From contig NZ_CP157390.1 of assembly GCF_040050925.1 (NCBI RefSeq), forward strand, positions 3,720,001 to 3,784,000: 64,000 nucleotides of DNA, read 5' to 3'. This stretch comes from Leifsonia sp. NPDC080035. Lineage in GTDB: Bacteria > Actinomycetota > Actinomycetes > Actinomycetales > Microbacteriaceae. A program made the translations under genes and the position numbers. The notes under the pieces are model-generated. The model saw only the letters and a list, made by a program, of their open reading frames with translations, searched no databases and was not told where the DNA came from. Position 1 is the stretch's first letter. The number at the start of each line of letters is the position of its first letter. Positions 8,553 through 20,755 of this stretch are shown piece by piece.

Positions 8553-9457
8553 GAGAGCACCGCCTGTCCCCCGGCGCCGCGCCACCAGTCGGCGGCGGCC
8601 ATCGGCTTCTTGCCCGCGGGCTGGACGGTGACGAGCTCGAGCGGGCGGCTGCCGGTGCCGACCAGGATGCGCGTCCCGTCCGCCGCCACGACGCCGGCGG
8701 GGAGGGGGTCGGCGGCGCTCGGCCGCGCGGCGTGGATCTTGAACCGCTCGGCGCCGAGCGACGCCCAGGCTCCGGGCTCCGGTGTGACGCCGCGGAACCG
8801 GGCGTAGACCTCGTCCACCGGCCGGCCGAGATCCAGGTGCGCGTCGTCGATGCCGAGCTTCGGCGCGAGCGTCGGCTCGCCGGTCTGCGGGGTGGCGACC
8901 GCCGTGCCGTCGCCGAGTGCGGCGACGGTGTCGGCGAGGAGGGCCGCTCCGGAGACCGCGAGCGCGTCCAGCAGCTCCCCGGCGGTCTCGTCCGGGCCGA
9001 TCGGGCGGCGCAGCTCGGAGAACACAGCGCCGGCGTCGAGCTCCGGAACGAGCTGGAACACGGCGGCGCCGGTCTCGGTGTCGCCGGCGATGAGCGCCCG
9101 CTGCACGGGCGCGGCGCCGCGCCAGCGCGGCAGCAACGAGAAGTGCAGGTTGACCCAGCCGAGCCGCGGCGTCGACAGCAGCGGCTCGCGGACCAGGCCG
9201 CCGTAGGCGACGATCACGCCGAGGTCGGGCTCGAGGGCCTGCACCTCCTCGGTGACCTCCTCGCGCAGCCGGTTCGCCTTGATGACGGGAAGGCCGAGTC
9301 CGGTGGCGGCGACAGCGACCGGCGACGGCGTGAGCACCCGCTTGCGGCCGAGCGGCGCATCCTCGCGCGTGATCGCCGCGGCGATCTCGAAGCGTTCGGC
9401 GAGGCTGCGGAGGGCGGGGACGGCGACCGCGGGGGTGCCGGCGAAGACGAGGCGCAT
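8549..9457 (-). CDS. fmt: Methionyl-tRNA formyltransferase
   Basis: Fmt formylates the methionine on initiator tRNA using 10-formyltetrahydrofolate. The 302-residue protein begins MRLVFAGTPAVAVPAL, has the catalytic stretch NLHFSLLPRWRGAAPVQRAL near residue 105 and IAGDTETGAAVFQL near 128, and a C-terminal OB-fold-like domain from about 205. The ATG at 9455-9457 follows a 144-base gap after priA that contains a short direct repeat. The standard neighbours are def/priA/fmt/rsmB; no def gene is present here. Confidence 0.97.
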   Translation of the reverse strand: MRLVFAGTPAVAVPALRSLAERFEIAAAITREDAPLGRKRVLTPSPVAVAATGLGLPVIKANRLREEVTEEVQALEPDLGVIVAYGGLVREPLLSTPRLGWVNLHFSLLPRWRGAAPVQRALIAGDTETGAAVFQLVPELDAGAVFSELRRPIGPDETAGELLDALAVSGAALLADTVAALGDGTAVATPQTGEPTLAPKLGIDDAHLDLGRPVDEVYARFRGVTPEPGAWASLGAERFKIHAARPSAADPLPAGVVAADGTRILVGTGSRPLELVTVQPAGKKPMAAADWWRGAGGQAVLS

Positions 9458-9524
9458 GCGAAGGTTCTTCCGGTTCAGTTCGGCAATCGAGTCTACGCGT
9501 CCCCGGGGCGCGCCCGCCCCAGTT

Positions 9525-9554
9525 CGGACCGAATGCCCCCTCCCGGAACGAATG
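9525..9554. repeat. Short direct repeat in the priA-fmt gap
   Basis: CGGACCGAATG (9525-9535) and CGGAACGAATG (9544-9554) are the same 11-mer with one change, 19 bases apart start to start, about two helix turns. GACCC/GGGTC arms with a ten-base loop follow at 9554-9573. The gap 9458-9601 holds no gene. A regulator site for fmt-rsmB or a relic repeat are both possible. Confidence 0.5.
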
Positions 9555-9601
9555 ACCCCGCTCGAAGAGGGTCGTGACGCACCGAACAGGCAGTCGCGGG
9601 G

Positions 9602-11608
9602 CTACAGGATCTCGGGGTCGTCGAAACGCACGCGCAGGCTCGGCGCGGGGCGGTACCGGCCCCCGCCTGCGGGCGCCTTGCGGCGCTTGGTCGCGTTGCG
9701 TACGACCGCGGCGCGCACGGCCGCCGCGACCTCGGCGCCGCGCGCGTAGTCGAAGCGCAGGATGGCGCGCACGGTGTGCTCGTCGACGGGTGCCGGCCCG
9801 AGCACGTCGACCAGCAGCTCCGGGTCCACGGCGTCCACGACCGTGCGCACCGTCTCCTCTGCGCCGGCGATGGATGCCAGGCGCACCGCGGGCGGGAAGC
9901 GCAGCTCCCTGCGGTCCACCAGTTCGGCGCGGGCGAAGTCCACGAACCTGCCCGTGGCGAAGTCGCGGGCGAGGTCGCCTCCGACGCCGACGAGCACGGT
10001 GGGCGCTCCCGGCGCCGCGAGCACCGCCGCGCTCGACCACCAGCGGAGGCAGTCCTCGGCGACGTGCAGCGTCTCGCGTGCGAGCATCCGCTCGCCGTCG
10101 AGGAGCAGCACGGCCTGGTAGCCGCCCTCGGCGATCGGCTCCGCGCCGCGCGTTGCGACGACGAGGGCGGGCGCGGGCCCGACGCGGAGCACGGGATGCT
10201 CGCCGTCCGCCAGCACGACCCGGGTGCCCGGGAACGCTCGGCCGAGCTCCTCCGCCGTGCGGCCCGAGCCGACCGTCACCATCCGGAACGCGCGGTGCTC
10301 GCAGCGGTCGCACTGCCAGTCCGTGGCGAGCGCCCCGCACCACGCGCACGAGGGCGTCGCCCCGGCCCGCTTCTGCTCCAGCGGGCCCGTGCAGCGCGTG
10401 CAGCGGGCCGCCTGCCCGCACTTCGCGCAGGCGAGCACCGGGACGTAGCCCGGGCGTGCGACCTGAACGAGAACGGGGCCCTTCGGCCGTCCGCCCTCGC
10501 CGCTCAATGCCTCCCTGGCCGCCCGCCACGCACCGGAGGGGATGCGCGCGGCGCGTGCCGCGGGCTCCGCCGCCTGCTGGTTCGCCGTCAGCACCACCTT
10601 CGGCAGCGTCACCCGCTCGGGACCGGCATCCCGCAGCCACCCGATCTCGACCAGCCGCTGCGCCTCCACGCTGCGCACCAGGCCGCTCACGACGAGCGCG
10701 CAGCCCTCCAGCTCCTGCCGCACCAGCGCGGCGTCACGCGTGTGCACGTACGGCGCGAGCGGCTCGGCGTGCAGCGGATCGCTGTCCTCCCAGACGGCGA
10801 TCATGCCGAGTCGCTCGGCGGGCGCGTACACGACCGACCGGTTGCCGATCAGGATGCGCGGGCCGGCGAGCGCCTCCAGGAAGCCGCGGTAGCGCTCCGC
10901 GTTCGCCTGCGAGGCGTCGGTGCGGACGAGCGCCCGTGCCGGCGCGATCGCCGCCAGCGCGGCCGCCAGCTGGTCCAGGTCGCGGTGGTCGGGGACCGCG
11001 ACGATCGCGGAGCGGCCTCCGCTCCAGCAGGAGGCCGCGAGGGCGGCAAGGGTCACGGCCCACTCGCCCACCCAGGTGCCGTCGGGAAGTCGGCTGAGCC
11101 GCGGGATCGGGCGCAAGGCGAGCCGCTCGCCGCGCGCGACCGCCGCCTCCAGCACGCCGTCGCCGTACCCGCGCACCCCGACGGATGGCGCCTGCGGGGG
11201 CGGATTGCGCTCCTCCTCCGGCTGGGCCAGCCACGCCTTCTCGGCGCGCACCATCCGCCCCGGCACCGCGAGCCGCAGGATGTCGCTCGCCGTTCCCGCG
11301 CTGCGGTCGGCGAGCCGCCTGGCCAGCCGCCAGACGCCGGGCGTCAGCACCGGCACCGGCGACACGACCGCCTCGATCGGGCTCAGCGCTCCGCGGAAGC
11401 CCTCGCCGCCCTCCGGCTCGTCCGCATCCGCCACCTCGACGAGGTAGCCGTCGGCCACCCGGCCCGCGGAGCGCAGCGGGACACGCACCCGCACCCCGGG
11501 CACCGCATCCGCCGCCAGCTCCTCCGGGATCGCGTAGTCGAAGAAGTGGTCGAGCTGCGGCAGCGGCGAGTCGAGGACGACGCGGCCGATCCGGCCGGCC
11601 GCCGGCAC
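9602..11608 (-). CDS. priA: PriA-like replication restart protein lacking the ATPase motifs
   Basis: PriA normally recognises stalled forks and reloads the replicative helicase. The 668-residue protein keeps the N-terminal 3'-DNA-end-binding domain (IGRVVLDSPLPQLDHFFDYA) and eight cysteines in the zinc region (394, 397, 403, 406, 421, 424, 433, 436). The helicase core is degenerate: the Walker A position near residues 193-200 reads SCWSGGRS with no GKT/S, and the DEEH box near 273-278 reads WEDSDP. Loss of the ATPase is known for actinobacterial PriA proteins, so it probably acts as a structural fork-binding factor. Start is GTG at 11606-11608, two bases after metK. Confidence 0.93.
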   Translation of the reverse strand: MPAAGRIGRVVLDSPLPQLDHFFDYAIPEELAADAVPGVRVRVPLRSAGRVADGYLVEVADADEPEGGEGFRGALSPIEAVVSPVPVLTPGVWRLARRLADRSAGTASDILRLAVPGRMVRAEKAWLAQPEEERNPPPQAPSVGVRGYGDGVLEAAVARGERLALRPIPRLSRLPDGTWVGEWAVTLAALAASCWSGGRSAIVAVPDHRDLDQLAAALAAIAPARALVRTDASQANAERYRGFLEALAGPRILIGNRSVVYAPAERLGMIAVWEDSDPLHAEPLAPYVHTRDAALVRQELEGCALVVSGLVRSVEAQRLVEIGWLRDAGPERVTLPKVVLTANQQAAEPAARAARIPSGAWRAAREALSGEGGRPKGPVLVQVARPGYVPVLACAKCGQAARCTRCTGPLEQKRAGATPSCAWCGALATDWQCDRCEHRAFRMVTVGSGRTAEELGRAFPGTRVVLADGEHPVLRVGPAPALVVATRGAEPIAEGGYQAVLLLDGERMLARETLHVAEDCLRWWSSAAVLAAPGAPTVLVGVGGDLARDFATGRFVDFARAELVDRRELRFPPAVRLASIAGAEETVRTVVDAVDPELLVDVLGPAPVDEHTVRAILRFDYARGAEVAAAVRAAVVRNATKRRKAPAGGGRYRPAPSLRVRFDDPEIL

Positions 11609-11610
11609 CG

Positions 11611-12804
11611 CTACAGCCCCGCGGCCGACCGCAGGTCGTCCACGCGGTCGAGCCGCTCCCAGGTGAACTCGGGGAGCTCGCGGCCGAAGTGGCCGTACGT
11701 CGCCGTGCGGGCGTAGATCGGGCGCAGCAGGTCGAGGTCGCGGGTGATCGCGGCGGGACGCAGGTCGAAGACGTCGCGGATGGCGCGGATGATCAGCTCG
11801 TCCGGCACCTTCCCGGTCCCGAAGGTCTCCACGTACAGGCCCACCGGAGCCGCCTTGCCGATCGCGTACGCGATCTGCACCTCGAGGCGGTCCGCAAGGC
11901 CGGCGGCCACCGCGTTCTTGGCCACCCAGCGCATGGCGTACGCGGCCGAGCGGTCGACCTTCGAGGGGTCCTTGCCCGAGAACGCGCCGCCGCCGTGCCG
12001 GCTGGCGCCGCCGTAGGTGTCGACGATGATCTTGCGGCCGGTGAGTCCCGCGTCGCCCTTCGGGCCGCCGATCTCGAAGCGCCCTGTCGGGTTGATGAGC
12101 GTGCGGATGCGCGCGGTCTCCAGTCCCGCGGCGTGCATCACCGGGGCGATGACCTCCTCCACGACCTCCGCCTGCAACTGCTCGGTGGAGACGTGCGGCG
12201 CGTGCTGGGTGGAGAGCACGACCGTCTCGACCGTCTTCGGGGTGTAGCCCTCATAGCCGATCGTGACCTGGGTCTTGCCGTCCGGACGCAGGTAGTCGAG
12301 GGTTCCGTCCTTGCGCACCTCGGCCAGGCGCTCGGCCAGGCGGTGCGCCAGCCAGATCGGCAGCGGCATGTACTGCGGCGTCTCGGTGGTCGCGAACCCG
12401 AACATGATGCCCTGGTCGCCGGCGCCCTGCCGGTCCAGGTCGTCGATGCTCTGCTCGGCCCGGGTCTCCAGCGCGTTGTCGACGCCCTGCGCGATGTCCG
12501 GCGACTGCGCGCCGATCGAGACGGAGACGCCGCACTGGGTGCCGTCGAAGCTGACGTCGGAGGAGTCGTAGCCGATCTGGACGATCTTGTCGCGGACCAG
12601 CGCAGGGATCTCGACGTACCCGTTGGTGGTGACCTCGCCTGCGACGTGCACGAGCCCGGTGGTGACCAGCGTCTCCACGGCGACGCGGCTGTGCGGGTCG
12701 ACCGCGAGCAGCGCATCCAGGATGCTGTCGGAGATCTGGTCGCAGATCTTGTCCGGGTGCCCCTCGGTGACCGATTCGGACGTGAAGAGGCGCAGATCTG
12801 CCAT
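11611..12804 (-). CDS. metK: S-adenosylmethionine synthetase
   Basis: MetK makes S-adenosylmethionine from ATP and methionine. The 397-residue protein has the full signature set: FTSESVTEGHPDKICDQISD at the start, GAGDQGIMFGFA near residue 125, the P-loop-like GGGAFSGKDPSKVDRSAAY near 270 and AYAIGKAAP near 303. It uses ATG at 12802-12804 and is separated from coaBC by 37 bases; no SAM riboswitch can be recognised there. Confidence 0.98.
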   Translation of the reverse strand: MADLRLFTSESVTEGHPDKICDQISDSILDALLAVDPHSRVAVETLVTTGLVHVAGEVTTNGYVEIPALVRDKIVQIGYDSSDVSFDGTQCGVSVSIGAQSPDIAQGVDNALETRAEQSIDDLDRQGAGDQGIMFGFATTETPQYMPLPIWLAHRLAERLAEVRKDGTLDYLRPDGKTQVTIGYEGYTPKTVETVVLSTQHAPHVSTEQLQAEVVEEVIAPVMHAAGLETARIRTLINPTGRFEIGGPKGDAGLTGRKIIVDTYGGASRHGGGAFSGKDPSKVDRSAAYAMRWVAKNAVAAGLADRLEVQIAYAIGKAAPVGLYVETFGTGKVPDELIIRAIRDVFDLRPAAITRDLDLLRPIYARTATYGHFGRELPEFTWERLDRVDDLRSAAGL

Positions 12805-12841
12805 TGTTCTCCCTAGGTCGACGGGCGCTGTTCGCTGGGTC

Positions 12842-14134
12842 TCAGACGATGACGTCGAGAATACGATCCGCCACCGACAGCTTGCTGCCCGAGGCCTCCA
12901 TCACTATATCTCCGCCCTTCCGGAGCACGACGACTTCGTTGCTCTCGGTTGCGAAGCCCTGCTCCCAGCCCACCTGGTTGATGACGAGGAAGTCGCTGCC
13001 CTTCGCGGCGAGCTTCGAACGTCCCAGTTCGATGAGAGCGGAGGGCTCTGGCTCGGTCTCCGCGGCGAAGCCGACGAGCACCTGCCCGTCGCGCTTGCCG
13101 GCGGCGAGGCCGGCGAGGATGTCGGGGTTGGCGACGAGCTCGAGCGTGAGCGTCTGCCCCGCCTCCGACTTCTTGATCTTGCTCTCGCGCAGCTCGGCCG
13201 GGCGGTAGTCGGCGACGGCCGCGGTCATGACGACGACGTCCGCGGCGCGGGCGGCCTCCGTGACCGCCTCCTGCAGTTCGAGCGCGGTCTGCACCTCGAT
13301 GAGCTCGACGCCCTCCGGCGGCTCCACCTCGAGGTGGGCGGCGATGAGGACGACCTCGGCGCCGCGGGCCTGCGCGGCGCTCGCGATGGCGACGCCCTGG
13401 CGGCCGCTCGACCGGTTGCCGAGGAAGCGCACCGGGTCCAGCGGCTCGCGGGTTCCGCCGGCGGTGACGACGACGCGCTTTCCGCTCAGGTCGACACCGC
13501 CGCGCGGGCGGCGCGCCGCGTCGTTCGCGCGCCGGCGCTCGGAGAGCACGACCACGTCGGCCGGCTCCGGGGCGGCGGAGACCACCAGCCGCGGGGAGAC
13601 GCCCGCCGCGCGCAGGGCGGCGCGGACGATGACCTCCGGCTCCTCCATCCGGCCGGGACCGGAGTCGGCGCCGGTGAGCTGGCCGGAGGCGGGACCGACG
13701 ACCGTCACGCCGCGGCTGCGCAGCGTCGCGACGTTGGCGACCGTCGCCGGGTTGCGCCACATCTCCGTGTGCATGGCGGGCGCGACGACGAGCGGGGCGG
13801 TGGAGGCGAGCACCGTGTTGCCCAGCAGGTCGTCGGCGATGCCGGCGGCCAGCTTGGCGAGCGTGTTGGCGGTCGCCGGGGCGATCACGATCAGGTCGGC
13901 GGACTGGCCGATCGCCACGTGCCGCACCTCGGCGACGCCCTCGTACAGGTCGGTGGCGACCGGGTTCCTGCTGATCGCCTCCAGCGTCGGCCGGCCCACG
14001 AACCGCAGCGCGGCCTCCGTCGCGACGACGTGGACGGAGTGGCCCTCGAGCACGAGTGCCCTGATCACTCCGACGGCCTTGTACGCGGCGATGCCGCCGG
14101 TCACTCCGACGACAACGGTCAATCGTGCGCTCAC
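12842..14134 (-). CDS. coaBC: Bifunctional phosphopantothenoylcysteine decarboxylase / phosphopantothenate-cysteine ligase
   Basis: CoaBC carries out two successive steps of coenzyme A synthesis: the CoaB half joins cysteine to 4'-phosphopantothenate and the CoaC half decarboxylates the product. In the 430-residue protein the flavin-dependent CoaC half comes first (VVVGVTGGIAAYKAV, APATANTLAKLAAGIADDLL, then APAMHTEMW) and the CoaB half begins near residue 217 (VVVTAGGTREPLDPVRFLGN), with AAVADYRPA near 305. Start is GTG at 14132-14134. A 49-base gap separates it from rpoZ. Confidence 0.96.
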   Translation of the reverse strand: MSARLTVVVGVTGGIAAYKAVGVIRALVLEGHSVHVVATEAALRFVGRPTLEAISRNPVATDLYEGVAEVRHVAIGQSADLIVIAPATANTLAKLAAGIADDLLGNTVLASTAPLVVAPAMHTEMWRNPATVANVATLRSRGVTVVGPASGQLTGADSGPGRMEEPEVIVRAALRAAGVSPRLVVSAAPEPADVVVLSERRRANDAARRPRGGVDLSGKRVVVTAGGTREPLDPVRFLGNRSSGRQGVAIASAAQARGAEVVLIAAHLEVEPPEGVELIEVQTALELQEAVTEAARAADVVVMTAAVADYRPAELRESKIKKSEAGQTLTLELVANPDILAGLAAGKRDGQVLVGFAAETEPEPSALIELGRSKLAAKGSDFLVINQVGWEQGFATESNEVVVLRKGGDIVMEASGSKLSVADRILDVIV

Positions 14135-14183
14135 GGCGGCATCTCCTCATCGGCCAGGCCACGCCTGGCGGGGTCGTACCTGT

Positions 14184-14444
14184 TTACTCGGCGGCGATCG
14201 GCTTCAGGACCAGCTTGTCCTCGTTGATCTCGTGCAGGGCGACGGAGAGCGGCTTGTCGTCGACGGACGAGTCGACCAGCGGGCCGACGTTGTCGAACAG
14301 GCTGCCCTCGTGCAGGTCCGCGTAGTAGTCGTTGATCTGACGCGCGCGCTTGGAGGCGAAGATCACGAGCGCGTACTTGGACTCAACGCGCGCGAGAAGG
14401 TCGTCGATGGGCGGATCGATGATGCCGTTGTTGCTGGTTGCCAT
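14184..14444 (-). CDS. rpoZ: RNA polymerase omega subunit
   Basis: Omega assists assembly of the beta-prime subunit of RNA polymerase. The 86-residue protein has IIDPPIDDLLARVESKYALV near the start and ASKRARQINDYYADL (residues 30-44), the typical actinobacterial omega core. The frame is open further upstream, but ATG at 14442-14444, preceded by AAGGAGAAC, is the clear start. Its location next to gmk is widespread in bacteria and ties guanine nucleotide supply to transcription. Confidence 0.96.
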   Translation of the reverse strand: MATSNNGIIDPPIDDLLARVESKYALVIFASKRARQINDYYADLHEGSLFDNVGPLVDSSVDDKPLSVALHEINEDKLVLKPIAAE

Positions 14445-14515
14445 GCGGAAGTTCTCCTTGGTCGGCGGACGGATGGCGCCGGATCCGGCGCGAGAGGTCT
14501 GGGACGAGGTGCGGG

Positions 14516-15445
14516 CTACGGACGCGACGGCGCCGCGCGCACCTTCATCAAGTCTACGACCTCCCGCGCGGCGTCTGCGACGGTGTGGTTCACCACGCGG
14601 TAGTCGAACTCGTCCTGGGCGGCCAGTTCGACCTTCGCGGTCTCGAGCCTGCGCTGCTGTTCCGCGGCGTCCTCCGTGCCCCGGCCGATGAGCCGGCGCA
14701 CCAGCTCCTCCCACGTCGGCGGCAGCAGGAAGATGAGCCTGGCCTCCGGCATGCTGGCCCGCACCTGGCGGGCGCCCTGCAGGTCGATCTCCAGCAGAAC
14801 GCTGCGCCCCTCGTCGAGCGCGGCCTCGATCGGCTTGCGCGGCGTCCCATAACGGTACGCGTTGTGGACGGTGGCGTACTCGAGCAGCTCGCCCTCGGCG
14901 ATCATCCTGTCGAACTTGGCGTCGTCGACGAAGTAGTAGTTGACGCCGTCCACCTCGCCGGGACGCGGCGCGCGCGTCGTCGCGGACACCGAGAGCAGCA
15001 CGTCCGGGTAGTTCTCGCGGATGTAGGTGGAGACGGTGCCCTTGCCGACCGCGGTGGGACCGGCGAGCACGACCAGCTGGTTGCGCTGGCGTCCGGCCTT
15101 GTTCTCGCGCTCGATGAGGTAGTCGCGCAGCCGCAGCCGCTGGTGCCTGCCGAGGCCGCCGAGGCGCTTGGCGGGCGAGATCGCCAGTCGTTGCAGCGCC
15201 TCCTGCATCTTCGTGGTGCCGATCGCGGGCACGCTGAGCAGGAACTCCGTGACCCGGAGCCTGCCCTCGACGCCGTCCGGCTCCGACGTCGCGCGGTCGA
15301 GCACGGTCAGCGGGGACAGCTCACGTGCGGCGATCGCATTCTTGACGGCGGCGCGCGCCCGGCGCGCGGCGACGGCGGCCTGGGACGCGGCCCTCCTGTC
15401 CACCTGCGGCGGCGCCGGACGCCGCGAGACGCTGGGCTCAGGCAT
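14516..15445 (-). CDS. gmk: Fused integration host factor (mIHF)-guanylate kinase
   Basis: This 309-residue protein joins two proteins that are separate neighbours in mycobacteria. Residues about 25-115 match the mycobacterial-type integration host factor, with LRVTEFLLSVPAIGTTKMQE and the lysine/arginine-rich helix region AISPAKRLGGLGRHQRLRLR. Residues about 122-309 are guanylate kinase (GMP to GDP): P-loop GPTAVGKGTV at 129-138, the GMP site around SVSATTRAPRPGEVDGVNYY, and IDLQGARQVR. The ATG at 15443-15445 overlaps pyrF; a GTG at 15454 is a less likely start. The fusion suggests the kinase could be DNA-bound or the two functions co-regulated; that is inference. Confidence 0.93.
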   Translation of the reverse strand: MPEPSVSRRPAPPQVDRRAASQAAVAARRARAAVKNAIAARELSPLTVLDRATSEPDGVEGRLRVTEFLLSVPAIGTTKMQEALQRLAISPAKRLGGLGRHQRLRLRDYLIERENKAGRQRNQLVVLAGPTAVGKGTVSTYIRENYPDVLLSVSATTRAPRPGEVDGVNYYFVDDAKFDRMIAEGELLEYATVHNAYRYGTPRKPIEAALDEGRSVLLEIDLQGARQVRASMPEARLIFLLPPTWEELVRRLIGRGTEDAAEQQRRLETAKVELAAQDEFDYRVVNHTVADAAREVVDLMKVRAAPSRP

Positions 15446-16303
15446 GGCGTGCACGCACCTCCTCGACGCGCGCCGCGACCGCGCGGGCGATCCCGTCGGG
15501 ACCGGCGCCGAGCAGTCCGCGCGACTCGGAGACGATCACGCCGGGGGCGAGGGCACCGAACAGCCGGGGCGCATCCTCGACCTTCGCACCCTGGTGGCCG
15601 AATCCCGGCGCGAGCACGGGAGCCGCCGGCGTCGGCGCCGTCTCGGTGTCGATCCCGTAGTCGGCGAGATCGACGGTCGCCCCGAGGACGAGACCGACGG
15701 TGCCGAGAGCGTGCGGGGGCTGCTCCTGGTTGAACGAGTGCACGTCTTCGATGATCGCACGGGCAACGGTCATGCCCGCACGCGGACCGTCGGCGACGAC
15801 CGCCTGTTGGATGGCCGCGGCTTCCGGGTTGGAGGTGGCGGCCAGCACGAACAGTCCCTTGCCTGCGCTCTCGGCGAGCCGCATCGGCTCCGCGATCGAG
15901 CCGACGCCCTGGAAGGCGGCGACGGTCATGGCGTCGGCCTCCAGCGGCGAGCCCGGGGTGAGCCAGGACTCCGCGTACGCGGTCACGCTGGTGCCGATGT
16001 CGCCGCGCTTCGCGTCGGCGATCACGAGCAGCCCCGCGGCGCGCGCTGCGGCGATGACCTCCTCGAGCGCCGCATATCCCGCCGCGCCGAAGCGTTCGAA
16101 GAACGCGACCTGCGGCTTGACGATCCCGGCCCGGCCCGCCGCCGCATCGACGACGCGCAGACCGAACTCGCGCACGCCCGCGGCCGAGGCCGGCAGGCCC
16201 CAGTCCGCGAGCAGGTGCGCGTGCGGGTCGATCCCGACGCACAGCCGGCCGCGCTCGGCGAAGACCTCGGCGAGTCGATCGCCGAACGCGGCACCGGCCT
16301 GGC

Positions 16304-16307
<4 letters not shown>
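15438..16307 (-). CDS. pyrF: Orotidine 5'-phosphate decarboxylase (type 2)
   Basis: PyrF decarboxylates OMP to UMP, the last step of pyrimidine synthesis. The 289-residue protein is the type-2 form of actinobacteria: LCVGIDPH near residue 22, VKPQVAFFERFG near 65, the catalytic VIADAKRGDIGTS near 95, and APGFGHQGAK near 230. The ATG at 16305-16307 overlaps the carB stop (ATGA); the 3' end overlaps the mIHF-Gmk start by eight bases. The upstream-open frame belongs to carB read in another frame. Confidence 0.96.
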
Positions 16308-19584
<3,277 letters not shown>

Positions 19585-19585
<1 letters not shown>

Positions 19586-20754
19586 CAGTCGGTGCCTTCC
19601 TGGGTCTGCGTCTCGTCCTTGTCCGACTCGCGAGCCTTGATCAGCTCGACGAAGCGGTCGAAGAGGTAGTTGGCGTCGTGCGGGCCGGCCGCCGCCTCGG
19701 GGTGGTACTGCACGCTGAACGCGGCGATGTCGAGGCAGTTGAGCCCTTCCACCACGTTGTCGTTGAGCGAGAAGTGGCTGACCTCGACGGTGCCGAAGCC
19801 GGCCGGAGAGTCGAAGGTGCCCTCCACCGGCGCCTTCACAGCGAAGCCGTGGTTCTGCGCGGTGATCTCCACCCGGCCGGTGCGCTTGTCGAGCACCGGC
19901 TGGTTGATGCCGCGGTGACCGAACGGCAGCTTGTACGTGCCGAGGCCGAGCGCGCGGCCGAGCAGCTGGTTGCCGAAGCAGATGCCGAAGTAGGGCAGGC
20001 CGGCGCGCAGCGTCTCCTGCAGCAGCGCGACGTGCTTGTCGGAGGCCTGGGGGTCGCCGGGGCCGTTCGAGAAGAACAGCGCGGACGGCTCGAGGCCGAG
20101 CACATCCTGGGCGGACACCTGCTGCGGGAGCACGTGCACGTCGAGGCCGCGGCCGGCCAGGTTCTCGAGCGTCGACTTCTTGACGCCGAGGTCGAGCACG
20201 GCGACCGAGCCGATCTTCTCGCCGACGGCGGGGACCGTGTACGGCTCGACGGTGGAGACCTCGGCGGACAGGTTGCGGCCGGTCATCTTGGACCCGGTGA
20301 GCACCAGGTCCAGCTGCTCCGAGTCGCTCAGGCCGAAGTCGTCGCCGGAGAAGATCCCGGCGCGCATGGCTCCCGCCGAACGGATGTGGCGGGTGACGGC
20401 GCGGGTGTCGATGCCGCTGATGCCGACGATTCCCTGCTCGACGAGGTCGTCGTCGAGGCTGCGCTGGGCGCGGAAGTTGGAGACCACCCGGCTGGGCTCA
20501 CGGACGACGAAGCCGTCCACCCAGATCCGGCGCGACTCCATGTCCTCGTCGTTCGTTCCGGTGTTGCCGATGTGCGGCGCCGTCATCAGGACGATCTGAC
20601 CCGCGTAGGACGGGTCGGTCAGGGTCTCCTGGTACCCGGTCATGCCGGTGGCGAACACGGCCTCGCCGAGCGTCCGCCCGCGGGCGCCGTAGGCCCGGCC
20701 CACGTACCGCTTCCCGTCTTCGAGGACGAGCACGGCAGGTTCTGCTGCGGCCAC
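19585..20754 (-). CDS. carA: Carbamoyl-phosphate synthase, small subunit
   Basis: CarA hydrolyses glutamine and passes ammonia to CarB. The 389-residue protein has a CarA N-terminal domain (VLEDGKRYVGRAYGA, then VFATGMTGYQETLTDPSYAG) and a class I glutamine amidotransferase domain with catalytic cysteine in LPYFGICFGNQLLGRALG and the histidine/glutamate pair in VQYHPEAAAGP. The frame is open upstream to 20853, but the GTG at 20752-20754 starts one base after the preceding gene's stop and gives the usual length. Confidence 0.96.
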
Positions 20755-20755
20755 G

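Noticed and set aside
7176..10640. A continuous 1154-codon minus frame through rsmB, fmt and priA
   Set aside because: Only the last 458 codons are the rsmB gene; the rest is fmt and priA read out of frame, and the rsmB GTG overlaps the fmt stop.
12805..12841. SAM riboswitch before metK or in front of metY
   Set aside because: The metK gap is only 37 bases and the region before metY shows no SAM aptamer core or terminator that I can recognise.
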